A DNA stretch of 64,000 bases from Lucinisca nassula. Taxonomy: Eukaryota > Mollusca > Bivalvia > Lucinida > Lucinidae. The notes beneath the pieces are model-generated. The model searched no databases. It was not told the DNA's origin and saw nothing but the letters and a program-made list of their open reading frames with translations. Below, piece by piece: positions 41,485-52,034 of this stretch. The stretch covers positions 19,467,395-19,531,394 of the forward strand of contig OY757017.1 of assembly GCA_963580285.1 (NCBI GenBank), read 5' to 3'. Position 1 is the stretch's first letter. Each line of letters starts with the position of its first letter. A program made the position numbers and the translations under genes.

Positions 41485-41676
41485 GAGAAGATATCAAACT
41501 GCACCAGTGTGTAGCTGGCTATATGACAGATTTTTCTCTGCTCGGGGTATCATTACAACCAGGTGGTCCAAATTATGACATTACTTTTATGACGTCATTA
41601 GATCATTCAGTATGGTTCCATAATTCATTCAGAGCCAATGATTGGATGTTGTATGAGGTTTACAGCCCACAGTGTG
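41485..41676 (+). CDS. ACOT8: ACOT8 exon C (catalytic Asp and Ser)
   Basis: The acceptor is TTTTTTTCAG|GAG and the donor TGTG|GTAAGT. Length is 192 nt (2 + 63 codons + 1), in phase with both neighbours. The product runs GEDIKLHQCVAGYMTDFSLLG.. and ..TSLDHSVWFHNSFRANDWML... The last block is nearly identical to the family signature SLDHSMWFH. The Asp of TDFSLL and the Ser of TSLDHS match the first two members of the TesB/ACOT8 catalytic Asp-Ser/Thr-Gln set. The MITE at 41264-41474 ends about 10 bp before the acceptor, so the branch-site region of this intron lies in transposon-derived sequence. Confidence 0.95.
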
Positions 41677-41733
41677 GTAAGTGTTCTAGAAGAGAAATAC
41701 ATGTTTCATTTCAATAACACACACATGTGACAC

Positions 41734-42156
41734 ATAGAGGATCTTATATGAGTGTTCATGTATTATTGAATTTATTAAACAAGTTGAGGAAAATGGATAA
41801 AATGCGAGGCTTTGCCGAGCATTTTATCCCTTTTCCTCATCGAGTTTAATAAATTCAATAATACATGAGCAAAGCCTCGCATTTTATCCATTTTCCTCAA
41901 CTTGTTTAATAAATTCAATAAAACATGAGCACGAATGCAAGATTCAATTTATCATATGACATTTAAAACGCATTTTATTCACGATTGTTAACCAAAATGT
42001 CAATATTCCGCCATTAGTAAACGTGACGTCATTAAGGACATTGTACATGTAACGTTACGAACGTATCTAGCTAATTTGCATATTTAATCCACTAGTGGAT
42101 TATCGAAAATAATACATGCCGTTATCACACTCTCAGACGCGACGTCATATGATAAA
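41734..42156. mobile_element. Element with central hairpin, copy 3 (inverted, hairpin extended)
   Basis: Inverse complement of 17419-17781 with an additional GAGCAAAGCCTCGCATTTTA segment, so the palindrome is present one and a half times. Confidence 0.85.
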
Positions 42157-42194
42157 ACATATTTTTCACATCTCCAAAATGGCTACTTTTCTGA

Positions 42195-42420
42195 TAAAAA
42201 TCCATGATATTTTTCTTATTTGTACTGCAAACTTAGGGTGTGGGTGCTCGTTAGAACCGCCTCATTGAGGCGGTTTTAACGAGTACCCATAAACTATGTC
42301 TTGGAGCAGAAATAAGAAAAATAATGTACACCCCCGTAAACCCCAGTTTTCTCTACCAAAAGTGGGACTTAGGGGAGTATTTATCTCACGGACATGATCA
42401 TGTGATGCAACGATAATTAA
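42195..42420. mobile_element. Hairpin MITE plus CCAGTTTTCTC fragment
   Basis: GGGTGCTCGTTAGAACCGCC / TAACGAGTACCCATAAACTA, then CCCCAGTTTTCTCTACCAAA. Confidence 0.78.
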
Positions 42421-42515
42421 TAGTTCTAACTTGGTGTTAACCTGCAGTGCAGACAATTCTAGAGCAGACAGCAATCTTTTTTATTTTTAAAGTGACGGGA
42501 TATTTATAGAATCTA

Positions 42516-42647
42516 TGATGGGGTTGAGGCCAAGACAAGGAAATCTCAGGCAACTTTTCAGTTTATTTAAGTCTCATGCCTCGCATGCGACGTAAACAAA
42601 TTGCTAAGGAGCCTGAGATTTCTTTGTCGAGGTCACAACCCCATCAT
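42516..42647. mobile_element. 132-bp palindromic MITE
   Basis: ATGATGGGGTTGAGGCCAAG, AAATCTCAGGCA faces GCCTGAGATTTCTTTG, GGTCACAACCCCATCAT. Confidence 0.75.
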
Positions 42648-43019
42648 TGACTATTTTTCTCACGTGTCTTCTTAATAGAATACGCTGTAAAGAATATGCT
42701 TTAAATAGCAAAAATGCTTCCAAAGCTATTTCCACCAGACTGTCCAAGAAAAGAGAAAATCAATATGCAAAATGGCTCCTTTACACAAATATAACAGAGC
42801 AAAAAATGGATGAGTTTTTCTTATTCTCACCTGCTAAGGAGAGCTATTAATTTTAAACGTATTCCCAGTGAGCGAGTGGTAAATTTAAAATGGTTTCTGA
42901 CAAACAGCATTGCATGCACATTTCATGGCTTTCTTTCTTTGACACTTGACAGCAGTTTGATGACATACCGAATGTTTATTTCACTTCAAAGAGAATCAAG
43001 GACATGCTATTGTGGCTGT

Positions 43020-43180
43020 TAACCTTTTTTGTACAAAATGGAATCTTCCTCCTTACACATAGCAGGAGTCCATTTCAAAATTTAGGGGTTTCAGGTTGTG
43101 TTTTCTTCAAAATTTATTTCGGAAATTGGCTGAACTTTAAGCAAACAGTGGAGGCCCGGTTTCTGGTACAAAATAGATTA
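43020..43180. mobile_element. MITE fragment, TTAACCTTTTTTGTACAA
   Basis: TGGAATCTTCCTCCTTACAC, AGGAGTCCATTTCAAAATTT; the centre is deleted. Confidence 0.7.
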
Positions 43181-43354
43181 AAAATGTACATCTTGGGAGA
43201 AACAGAAAATGTATTTCCCTATTTGCATGGGTCACAAAACATGCAACAGCAGGGGACAGCTAATAAACCCTAGGATGAGACAGCAGTGTGAGACAAAGAA
43301 ATCAAACACTGTCATACAAAGGGATATTCTTGTCCAATGTGAGAGAATATGTTA

Positions 43355-43960
43355 TACCCTCAGAAAATTTTAGTGTCCGTCCATCTGTCAGAAAGACGAG
43401 AGGTACCTAGTGGGGTTAGGATTCTGCTCAATTCAACTTACTGGGATTTATTCCGTAAGGCACAGTAACTTTTCAGTTAGTGGGGTTAAAAATTCAGTAT
43501 GTGGGGTTAAAACTCTGTACAGTAGTGCGTTATGGGGTTAAAGTCTCCATAGACTGTACATTAGTAACTCCACAAGGTACCTCTTCTAAGAACATCCGTC
43601 CGTCCGTCCATCCATCAGCGCCTCACAATTTTGTGTCTGCTCCATAACTCTGATACCCTTTGAGATATTTTCATGAAACTTCACATATATAAGTAAAACG
43701 CTATGAGACAACATGCAGAACGTATGAACCATAATCTGATTTTCATACTCTTGGAGTTGTTGCCCTTTGAATTTTAGCATAGCCATTTTTACCATTTACT
43801 GTGCTCGTGTCCACTCCTTAACTCCCACACCTTTAAAAATATTTTCATGAAACCTTGTACAAATGTGAAACACAATGAGAGGACTTGCAGAACATATGCA
43901 CCATAACTGATTGCCCTTTGAACATAGCCATTTCTACCATGTACTTGTGTCCATCCGCAA
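43355..43960. mobile_element. Two-unit array element with an AAGAGGTACCT MITE inside
   Basis: Units of about 170 bp share TTGAGATATTTTCATGAAAC-like text (43660, 43840). At 43390-43587 lies a MITE with inverted ends AGAGGTACCTAGTGGGGTTA / AACTCCACAAGGTACCTCTT. Confidence 0.6.
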
Positions 43961-43971
43961 GTGTTTTTGTG

Positions 43972-44140
43972 ATGCATTGGCAAACAGTGCAGACCAAGAT
44001 AAGACATGTCAGAACACAGTGTCTGATCAGGGCCTGCACTGTTTGCTAAATGTTCAGACATTTTTAAATCAGTTTCTAAAACCAACTCTACCTGGTAACT
44101 CTCAATTTCGAAATGGACTCCTGCTGTTTTAAAGGGGTAA
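43972..44140. mobile_element. MITE fragment with CAGTGCAGACC hairpin
   Basis: GCAAACAGTGCAGACCAAGA faces CAGGGCCTGCACTGTTTGC, ending ..TTCGAAATGGACTCCTGC. Lies 80 bp before exon D. Confidence 0.68.
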
Positions 44141-44217
44141 GGGTCCATTCAGTATAAAATGGCTTAATACTCCTGAGACGGAGCCAAGAAACATGCATCT
44201 TTAACTATGTTTTACAG

Positions 44218-44327
44218 GAAAAGGGAGAGCACTGTGCCATGGGAGAGTTTGGAGACAGGATGGTGTATTAGCTATGTCAACAGCACAGGAAGGTGTTATC
44301 AGAAATAAACCTAAGTCAAGTTTATGA
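44218..44327 (+). CDS. ACOT8: ACOT8 terminal exon D with stop codon
   Basis: The acceptor is GTTTTACAG|GAA. The exon encodes ..GRALCHGRVWRQDGVLAMS.. then TAQEGVIR, and stops at TGA (44325-44327). The Gln of AQEGVIR is the third catalytic residue of the family. The protein ends ..KPKSSL. The human enzyme ends in SKL, the classical type 1 peroxisomal targeting signal; here the basic middle residue is replaced by Ser. The four exons together give about 227 residues of an enzyme normally near 320. A canonical AATAAA (44362-44367) lies 35 bp after the stop, inside the MITE at 44345-44552. Confidence 0.93.
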
Positions 44328-44344
44328 TATGAAGAAATCCAACT

Positions 44345-44552
44345 TAACCCTTGTTCTGCTGAATAAAGCAATTTTGCCCTGGCCGTTTTTGACTATCAAC
44401 CAATTAAATTACTTGATGTAATTTTATCCTATAAATTCACCAATTGAGTGACAAATAATGAAGGTCCATCCAGATCAGACGGAAGCCATCTGATCTGGGT
44501 TTTCACTAATGTTAAAGGTAGAGCATATCCTAGGTCAGCAGAACAAGGGTCA
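44345..44552. mobile_element. MITE, TTAACCCTTGTTCTGCTGAA, in the ACOT8 3' UTR
   Basis: It begins 18 bp after the ACOT8 stop and ends AGCAGAACAAGGGTCAA. It supplies the nearest AATAAA (44362-44367). Confidence 0.85.
44362..44367 (+). promoter_or_regulatory. Candidate ACOT8 polyadenylation signal
   Basis: AATAAA 35 bp after the stop, inside the MITE's inverted end. A second AATAAA within the coding part (44304) is less likely to be used. Confidence 0.45.
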
Positions 44553-44689
44553 ATATAGTCTGTGATGTAGAACCTACCTGGTCCGAAAGAGAAACTGTGA
44601 TAGCTAGTGAACTTCAGTATGAACCAAGAAAGTGGGAGAGTTGTCTCTCAGTACATACCAAGTGGCTGAAGTTTAGTGCTTTTAGGAGA

Positions 44690-44850
44690 ATGGGTACACC
44701 GGACATGTACCAGGAGTTTTAGGTTCGATTTCAGGGTGCTCCAAACTTTCTGATGAGTCTTTAAACCAAGGTCCCATCTCCATATGACCTTGGTTGTTGA
44801 TGGGGGGGGGGGGGTGTAAAACACACATACACACACACACACAAACACAA
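44690..44850 (+). mobile_element. tRNA-derived SINE, degenerate head
   Basis: AGTTTTAGGTTCGATTTCAG (B-box-like), AAACTTTCTGATGAGTCTTT, GGTCCCATCTCCATATGACC, ending in a G run and (CA)n. Confidence 0.7.
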
Positions 44851-45093
44851 ATTGTCTTCCATCCTTTACTGTTTTTCAAGGGAAACAATTTCCACAACTG
44901 TCTGTCTGCATTCCTGTAAACAAAGCCACCTTGAAAACGTCTTTTCTTTAAGGGAATGGAAACACTTCAGGGGAGGCAACTCCTCCAAAAGTTTTTTTAG
45001 TTTCCCATGCCTATAGGGGTCAACTCTTAAAGCTGTACATTTGTGGACCAAATTCTTCGCTAGAAGATTAGACTCCTTTTTATCAGCAAGAAA

Positions 45094-45256
45094 TGTTGTT
45101 GTTTTCCAGTTTCCCCGTGTTGCGGGTCGTCAGCTGGTGGGGTCCCAGGGAACGAATCCATGCTGGCACTACACCGTAGCCGTTCGGTGGTACCCCCATT
45201 CCCCGTTGCCGGTGAACAGGGAGACCATCGCTCGGCTCCAGCCCTTCTCAGCCACC
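45094..45256 (-). mobile_element. Unclassified 163-bp retroposed insert with 12-bp duplication
   Basis: ATCAGCAAGAAA stands at 45082-45093 and 45257-45268. The GC-rich insert, read on the minus strand, ends AACTGGAAAACAACAACA, like a short A-rich tail, and holds GGATTCGTTCC, a possible B box. I do not recognise the family. Confidence 0.5.
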
Positions 45257-45289
45257 ATCAGCAAGAAAGTTTTTTTTTTTTGTTTTTAT

Positions 45290-45985
45290 ACTATCACTCC
45301 CCATGCAAACTAAGTTTGCGGGGTATACTGCTTTCAAGTTGTCTGTCTGTCCATCCATCTGTTTGTAACACTTCGGTTGTTCCTGCATACCTTCATTAAT
45401 AATATTAGGAATCTTTTCATATTTTGCATAAATGCAGATATTTATGAGATGTTGCTGCGGCAGAAAAAATAAGAGTCAAGAATTAATACTGATATAGTAA
45501 TTCCCCTTTGTAATTCTTTAAAAGTCTTGAAATGAATATCTGCTATGTTAGTAGAATGGGAACATTAACACCACAACATTCTCCATATCCAGCACAACAA
45601 TCAAGACCATGTTTTTGACAGCTGCATCGCTTTGTATCACAGTTCTGTTTACAGTTGCATCAGATTATTTGCAGGTGATTCTCGTGTGCTGGAAGAAGAT
45701 CAGTTTTGACTGGTATTGTACTATTCTGATTCACCATGTGACTGTACTGTCTGAATCACCATGTGACTGACCACCGCAAAGCAGCCTATTGCTTGCTGAA
45801 CAACTTAGTATGTACACAAGCTGTTGTTCTTACTCCGCAAAGTATCACAGTGTCCTCATATGACCAAAGTACACCATATATACATAATGCTTTGCCATAT
45901 TTTATAGCTCCCCTAAGTAATTGGTATATACACATTTACCCACCCACTGAATCAGACAGCATCTCCCTATAATGAAGAATATTTC
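45290..45985. other. Array-element remnant and unassigned AT-rich sequence
   Basis: CCCCATGCAAACTAAGTTTG, CGGGGTATACTGC is a head hairpin like 19817. CATATTTTGCATAAATGCAG matches units at 59310-59480. From 45540 nothing coding is recognised, apart from the approach to the SGNH fragment. Confidence 0.55.
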
Positions 45986-46412
45986 CGCCTCACAAACCAA
46001 AAACAGATTTTCCAAATTTGTGAAGAAAAATATAAACAATTCCTTATAGCTTCTCGAATATCCAACATTAGTTTGTCAGTTCCAGTGTCAGATAGGTGAA
46101 TACCATTTCGTGCTATACAGACAAGGGGTGTCCGCAATAATTTCAGTGTGGTCAATGAAGATACCACGATGTTGGTATTGTAAGAATCTACGGATTACCC
46201 AATTAAAAAAAATCTCTTGGGATCCATTTGTTTGGCACAGATGTTCTTGTCCATACCCTTCGGGGTAGCATTGCTGAAAAGGTTATTTTAGTACCAGAAA
46301 ATTTCTCAACCAAATACTGCAGGTCTTGCTTCGTCTGGTGTATTGTGACCACCTTTTTCTCTGCAGCCAGATCGTTTGAAGCTACGTGAATCACAATAGC
46401 CCGAGGTGAATT
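45985..46412 (-). pseudogene. SGNH/GDSL-hydrolase domain, C-terminal part (split by the DIRS element)
   Basis: Read on the minus strand from the DIRS junction: PRAIVIHVASNDLAAEKKV, ..YLVEKFSGTKITFSAMLPRR.., then after a frameshift RNGIHLSDTGTDKLMLDI... These match SGNH blocks III (GxND, here ASND) and V (DxxH; here NGIH, so the catalytic Asp position is Asn). The N-terminal part is at 54151-54262. Joining the two across the DIRS element keeps the frame (..LQYLAIHSNS|PRAIVIH..). SGNH domains downstream of a tyrosine recombinase are known from Ngaro-type retrotransposons. Frameshifts show it is dead. Confidence 0.75.
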
Positions 46413-46711
46413 ATAAAATTAAACAAGACTTACCTGTAAGGTGAAGTTTGATTGTAATTCTATTGGAACCAATTCACTGAGAATCATGGGAAATGAACAT
46501 GTGACACATCACGTGACCGATCTGCAGACTTTAGAGAGTAGTACTGAATCATGGAGCATACTTTGACACAGAGAGGGAGGGTCTCTGGGAGGGCCCATAA
46601 TTCTCAGTGAATTGGTTCCAATAGAATTACAATCTAACTTCACCTTACAGGTAAGTCTTGTTTAATTTTATAATTCTATTGGAACCAATTCACCAATGAG
46701 AATCCTTGGAA
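46413..46711. repeat. DIRS 3' terminal repeat and internal complementary region
   Basis: 46413-46487 (ATAAAATTAAACAAGACTTA..) is mirrored at 46598-46671 (..TAAGTCTTGTTTAATTTTAT). Directly after it comes AATTCTATTGGAACCAATTC, the complement of the element's other end at 54076-54150. This region templates end completion and circularisation in the DIRS1 model. Confidence 0.9.
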
Positions 46712-46940
46712 ATTTTTAGAGTCCATGATTCAGGAATGATATACTAGGCGTGAAGTACTTATAATTTATTTTATAACTATTTGTTGCAACACTAACATCA
46801 TGATAATCATCAATCATACTGTGCTATCAACAAATATTTATTGTTTGAACCCTGATTAGCAGTCTGGTCATCATGAAAACTCAATCATAAGCTGCCAAAT
46901 ACAGGCAAACAACAAATAATTAGTACTAATCTATACTATA

Positions 46941-48266
46941 CTACTGCAACACTATGTCAATATTATAATTCATTGTCTGAGTCTGACAAATATACCTCAT
47001 CAAAAGATTTAAGTGCAGTAGATTATCACTGAAAAAAGAGTCATTAGATATCGGTCTATTGTAAAATTTTCTCAAGGTACAATCACTAGCCCGTCCAGCT
47101 GTCTTTATGAGGGTATCAATTGGTATCTTGTTGACGACTGCACTTGTAGCTGCACTTCTAGTGCTGTGAGGCGTAAATAGGTTCAAGTCTATTCCTGATA
47201 ATTTCAGTCCCAGCTTAATCCATGCAGCAATTGTGCTTTTTGAAGCTGGAGAAAATGGTTTTTGTGTTATGATGAATAAGCTAGAATCTTGACGCAGTGT
47301 CTGTGTCTTTTGAATGTAACTATTCAAAGCATTCACAACACATATTGCTGAATTTTCTTTAAAGGCTGTAATGTAGATTTCTTTCAAGTGATGATGGGGT
47401 TTTGTCTGTTTAAATAGTTCTCCTATCCTAATTTTTATGCACTCATCACTAGTCTCTATATTTTTTAGATTCATGGCTTTGGGGGTCTGACATCTCTGGC
47501 CTGTGGTTAACGCTAATAGTATAGCCACTTTCACTGAAAGCAGTCTGAGCGTTAACATTTTATTATCTAATCGTTCTAGGAATTTCAATACTATTCTGAC
47601 GTCCCATGTGAAGGCTGTTTTGGGAAGCATAGGCCTAAGATGGAAGACCCCTTTCATAAATATTTTAATTAGCTTTTCTTTTCCAATATCTCTTTTATGA
47701 ATTATTTCAAATATGGATGATAACATAGATTTGGCCGTATTTATCACTGTAGCTCAGACCTTCATCATGCAGTCGTGTGAGAAAAGCCAAAAATTCTCCT
47801 AAAGATGAATTAATTTTATCAATTTGTTGTTTGTGACAAAATTGCATCCATCTTTTAAGATAACTCCCATATTGTTTAGACGTTGGTCTCCACGACTGCA
47901 TGATGATGTCTGCAGCTGCTTCTGAAAGTCCTGCACTAATGAGGCATTCCCAGACAATCCGAATGCCCCCATTCTCATTAGCTTGTGCGTCTTTTCAGTT
48001 CCTGGCTGAAACAGAATCTGTTCTGTTTTCGGTAACACATAGCTTTGTCCGCATGTTCTCTGTAGCAGTTCCGGGAACCATGGCTGACTTGGAAACAACG
48101 GGGCAATCAGGATTAGCTCTGCTCCATCCTCGCACATCTTTTGAAGCACTCGGCCTATAATGCTGAAAGGAAGAAATGCATAATGAAGATCATATTTCCA
48201 TGTGACTGAAAATGCATTGTCCATAATAGCCCCCTTATCTGGCACATACGAGATGTAGTTCTTATG
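46941..48266 (-). pseudogene. DIRS tyrosine recombinase and preceding linker
   Basis: The linker reads VPDKGAIMDNAFSVTW, ..APLFPSQPWFPELL.., typical after RNase H in DIRS elements. The recombinase N-domain has WRPTSKQYGSYLKRW. A one-base shift near 47745 leads to the 268-codon catalytic frame. Catalytic boxes: Arg in TTGQRCQT, HxxR in HSTRSAATS, Tyr in RKFYNRP. All three survive. The enzyme would insert the circular DNA form. An in-frame TAG (48267-48269) separates it from RNase H. Confidence 0.88.
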
Positions 48267-48640
48267 CTAACAATTTTTTGAGGAGGCGAACAAGTCCACC
48301 TGTGCCCTGCCCGTTTTGTTTAATATACTGGCATACGTGTCATTTGACAAAGCCCATTCCATATCTTCATGACATTTTGTTTTTAATCGCGACAGCTCAT
48401 CCGCCCAAGTGTTTAATCGGCCTGGGATGTGAAAAACTGATAACCACATGTTTTTCTGTTCACACCAGTCACATAATTCTTTAGCTAAAGCATTTAATAA
48501 TGGCTTTCTTCCTCCCATTTTGGAAATGTACTGTATTGCCACTGTGTTGTCCATAAATAGGTGAATGTGTTCATTTTGTGCCTTTTTACAAAAATATTGC
48601 ACACATAAAATGGCTGTTTTTAACTCTAAGTAGTTAATGT

Positions 48641-49854
48641 GGTATAACCAGTGCTTCAGCTGAAGTGCACAACCCGCAGGATGCTTTTAGCTTTATGAGT
48701 GTTACCATATATGGGTATGACGGCCATTTTGGTCATGTGACCTGGACCTAAAACGGTTCCCCCACTAAATGCGCCTTATCGTAAGGAGCAAAAATATATC
48801 TTATACTTTAGTACTGTATTCTGAATCGTTTGCAGGATAAAATGCATTCTAACTTTTCCAATACAAAACCATATGTGTCAAAGTTTGACCTAGGCACAAA
48901 GAAGGCCAAGGTCAACCACGGGTCACCATTTTAGCAATTTATGATGGGCCTACGTCCCAGATGCTATTTATCAAGTTTCGTGGAAATCTGCCCAGTGGTT
49001 CTGGAGAAGACTATTTTTGAAGGGTTTTTACCATATATGGCTTGGCGGCCATTTTGGTCATGTGACCTGTACCCCATGAGCAAATTTTGGTTTCCCCCAT
49101 CCCATACAGGCTCCATATGAAATTTGACTTCAATCGGCCCAACGGTTTCCGAGGAGAAGCAGTTCGAAAATTTTCACATTTTTCGCCTCGGCGAGGCTAT
49201 ACAAAATGGAATGTAATATTAATGTAATATTTCGCAAGTTCATTGGTTTGATCTCATTGATATCTATCAGTATGCCAAAAATTATTTAAATATTCCAACA
49301 TAAGCATATGTGTCAAAGTTTGACCTAGGAAGAAAGAAGGTCAAGGTCAACCCAGGGTCACCATTTTAGTAATTTATGATGGGCCTATGCCCCAGATGCT
49401 ATTTATCAAGTTTCATGATAATCTGCCCAGTGGTTCTGGAGAAGACTATTTTTGAAGGGTTTTTACCATATATGGCTTGGCGGCCATTTGGTCATGTGAC
49501 CTGGACCCCATGAGCAAATTTTGGTTTCCCCCATCCCATAGAGGCTCCATATGAAATTTGACTTCAATCGGCCCAACGGTTTCCCAGGAGAAGCAGTTCG
49601 AAAATTTTCACATTTTTCGCCTCGGCGAGGCTACACTAAATGGAATGTAATATTTCGCAAGTTCATTGGTTAGATCTCATTAATATCTATCAGTATGCCA
49701 AAAATTGTTTAAATATTCCTAGCGGTTAAGTCACTATCACCAATTTTCACAAACGGGTTACGGACGGACAGACAGAATGACAGAATGACACGGTGATTTT
49801 AGGGCACTCTTAGAAATCAACCGACTTCAGTCGGTCGCTTTTTCTGCGGGTCGT
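48641..49854. mobile_element. Array element inserted in DIRS RNase H
   Basis: Head hairpin AGTGCTTCAGCTGAAGTGCA and tail ACCGACTTCAGTCGGTCGCT. Two units of about 440 bp contain GGTTTTTACCATATATGGCT, TTCAATCGGCCCAACGGTTT and CGCCTCGGCGAGGCTA. GTG lies on both sides. Related to 33951-35745. Confidence 0.78.
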
Positions 49855-49930
49855 GCAATTTGTCTTCTTCCCTCCAAATCCCATTAAATTCAGCATTGTA
49901 GGTGACGTCATGCCCCCCATATCCAATTAA

Positions 49931-50742
49931 AGGTGCATTATTGAGCTATCTGGAAAAAATGCTTCCAAAAATAAAATACATATAGCCGGCATTTTTCTTT
50001 AAAACAATACAAACTAGAGCGCGCAGTAGATGGGAAGCCATCGCAAATCCCCACGTTTTCTCCACAGTAGTCAAAATTTGACCTTTTGACCCCTCCCCAG
50101 AGCCCCTGGGGGCGGGGACAAAAAAAAATGTGCTATTGCGCAAGCCAGTCATGTAAGCAACTCGCATACCAAATTTGGTTGAATTCCGGCTAACGGTTTA
50201 GGAGGAGATAGCCGGACAGACAGACGGACGGATGGACGGAGGCGATAACAATTTCCCCACTTTTCATTGAAAAACGTGGGGATAATGAATGCATTTTATG
50301 CAAAAATGTGAACAATTGTGATGACAGGTAAACGAGTTTGAGAGGGATTCCCTAACTAGGTTTCGAACACTAGTTAGATCTATTTTTAGTTTGTGACAAA
50401 AATAGAATCCCCATATATGACGTTATGCTACGTTCATTTTTGGCCTTGTTTGCTGAAGCCATGCCTGAATCGGAAAAAATATGACGCTGAATACCTTGCC
50501 ATTAGTAACGACACTCAGAGTCGATACTGTCGCCATGTATGTGTAAAGTGACAGATTTTTTTTTTAGAACAGAAATTCCGAACACATGTTCAGAGCGAAG
50601 GGTAAACACGAATGAAAACGACCATTTTCACAAGTTCTGAAGCTGTCTTTGGCTCCAGAAGTGTACACATGACAAAGGAGTATGCATTGAAGATAAAAAC
50701 CAGAAGAAAAATTTTGAGACCCGGTAGCTCAATAATGCACCT
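49931..50742. mobile_element. piggyBac-type MITE, copy 3 (TTAA duplication), in DIRS RNase H
   Basis: TTAA at 49927-49930 and 50743-50746. Same orientation and sequence as copy 2, with the GCGCAGT element inserted at 50015-50283. Confidence 0.9.
50015..50283 (+). mobile_element. Short GCGCAGTCGATGGC element, copy 3
   Basis: GAGCGCGCAGTAGATGGGAA to AACGTGGGGATA; near-identical to 40937-41215. It sits inside a MITE inside the DIRS element. Confidence 0.83.
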
Positions 50743-51109
50743 TTAAAGAGCTATCTGTTTCGATTCTTCTGTTCATGGGTCCAAATGAAATGGGCCTACA
50801 AGTCCTGTCAATATTGTCTATCCACCATTTTATACATTGTCTGGCTTCCAGTGAAATACACATGGTTCTGTTAAAATTGCCCTTATTCAATTTTAAAGCC
50901 CTATCCTTCTCTAATTCTAATGTTTCGTAATGCAAAGCAGCATATTTAACCCCAGGTTCTGCTGCCACCATTTTGCCTATGATTTTTGCAAATTCTCGTT
51001 TTGAGATAAACGTTGCCTTCAATATGTCGGTAGCTAGTTCTTTGAAGTTCGCAATCTTTCTGGGGGCTACACTGACTGTCATTTTATTTGAATCTAACAA
51101 AAAGCCCAC

Positions 51110-52034
51110 AAATTCAAAACACTGAATGGGATTGAGGATAGATTTTTCAGGTGAGTAGTTAGTCCTACTGAGTCAATTAAGTTCACTGTTTCCCTGACAT
51201 TTTGCACACATTGTTCCTGGGAATCACCTAGTAGCAAACTATCATCTATATAAGCTACATTAGATTGACCTGCTTTCCTCAGTGTTCCAAAGACAGGTTT
51301 TAGCACTTCTGTCAATATTCTGCTTGCTGTGCAGAGCCCATTTGGGAGGCAGGTGAATGCATGCAGTTCCCCTTGCCACTCAAATCTTAAGTATTTTTGG
51401 TATGTTTCGTGAATTTTAACACTGTAAAAATCATCTTTCACATCCACTTTAGCAAAATAACAACCCTGTCTCACCATTTGTAATGCAGACTAAGTGTTTC
51501 CATTTTGAAACTGATATTGTCTACATGATCATTCAATTTGCTTAAATTGAGAATCAGTCGTAACGAGCTGTCAGCGGTTTATTTATGGTGTTGTTTGTTA
51601 CTAACTGTGTGTATCACTTGTGTCTTTTTATTTTGGTTGGCCATATGGCCATTTTGTGGGAAAGTAACTGTCCTTGTGGCCTTCCTTTGTTTAGGTTTCC
51701 ATTATGGTCTGGTCGCTTAATGTTTGTGATTCTTTCCCTTTGGTGTCTTTGATGGGTGGAGAAGTTAATTGTATCGATTCCTGATCTTTGTTTTACTTCT
51801 ACTTTGGTCATATAAAAATGTGTGAAATAATCTGTCCTGGCTCATGCTGTGATTTGACTATAATTTGTTTGTGTTCGAATTTACTCAAGCTTAGAAATGA
51901 TGTCTTGTTCTTTACCATTGAAGCTAATAAGACACCTATTGCAGCCATCACAAGGTTCTGAGGTGAATTCAATGCAGTATCCAAACTTGACTATGTTCAA
52001 AATGAATTTGTCTTTTGTTAAGTTCAACAAGTTT
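51110..52034 (-). pseudogene. DIRS reverse transcriptase, frameshifted and split by a LINE fragment
   Basis: The N-terminal part (51807-52034) reads DKFILNIVKFGYCIEF.. and EPGQIISHIF. After the LINE fragment come SSLRLILNLSKLND, a one-base shift near 51488, GCYFAKVDVKDDFYSV.., the active-site box YIDDSLLLGD, and another shift near 51145 to NPIQCFEFVGFL. These are RT blocks in DIRS order. The enzyme is inactivated by at least three frameshifts and one insertion. Confidence 0.88.
51575..51800 (+). mobile_element. LINE 3'-UTR fragment in DIRS reverse transcriptase
   Basis: GGCCATATGGCCATTTTGTG, GGGAAAGTAACTGTCC and CATTATGGTCTGGTCGCTTA match the last 230 bp of the LINE at 7737-8789; both end in TTTTACTTCT. 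Confidence 0.85.

Larger units (their letters stand above)
48267..51109 (-). pseudogene. DIRS RNase H domain in three pieces
   Basis: Piece 1 (50747-51109) ends IETDSSL with the first catalytic Asp. Piece 2 (49855-49926) continues IGYGGHDVTYNAEF..GIWREEDKLH. Piece 3 (48267-48640) resumes INYLELKTAILC.., with the catalytic Glu, then HLFMDNTVAIQY with the next Asp, and RAQVDLFAS. Piece 1 is separated from 2 by a TTAA-flanked piggyBac MITE and 2 from 3 by an array element. Removing both restores a continuous frame. Confidence 0.85.
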
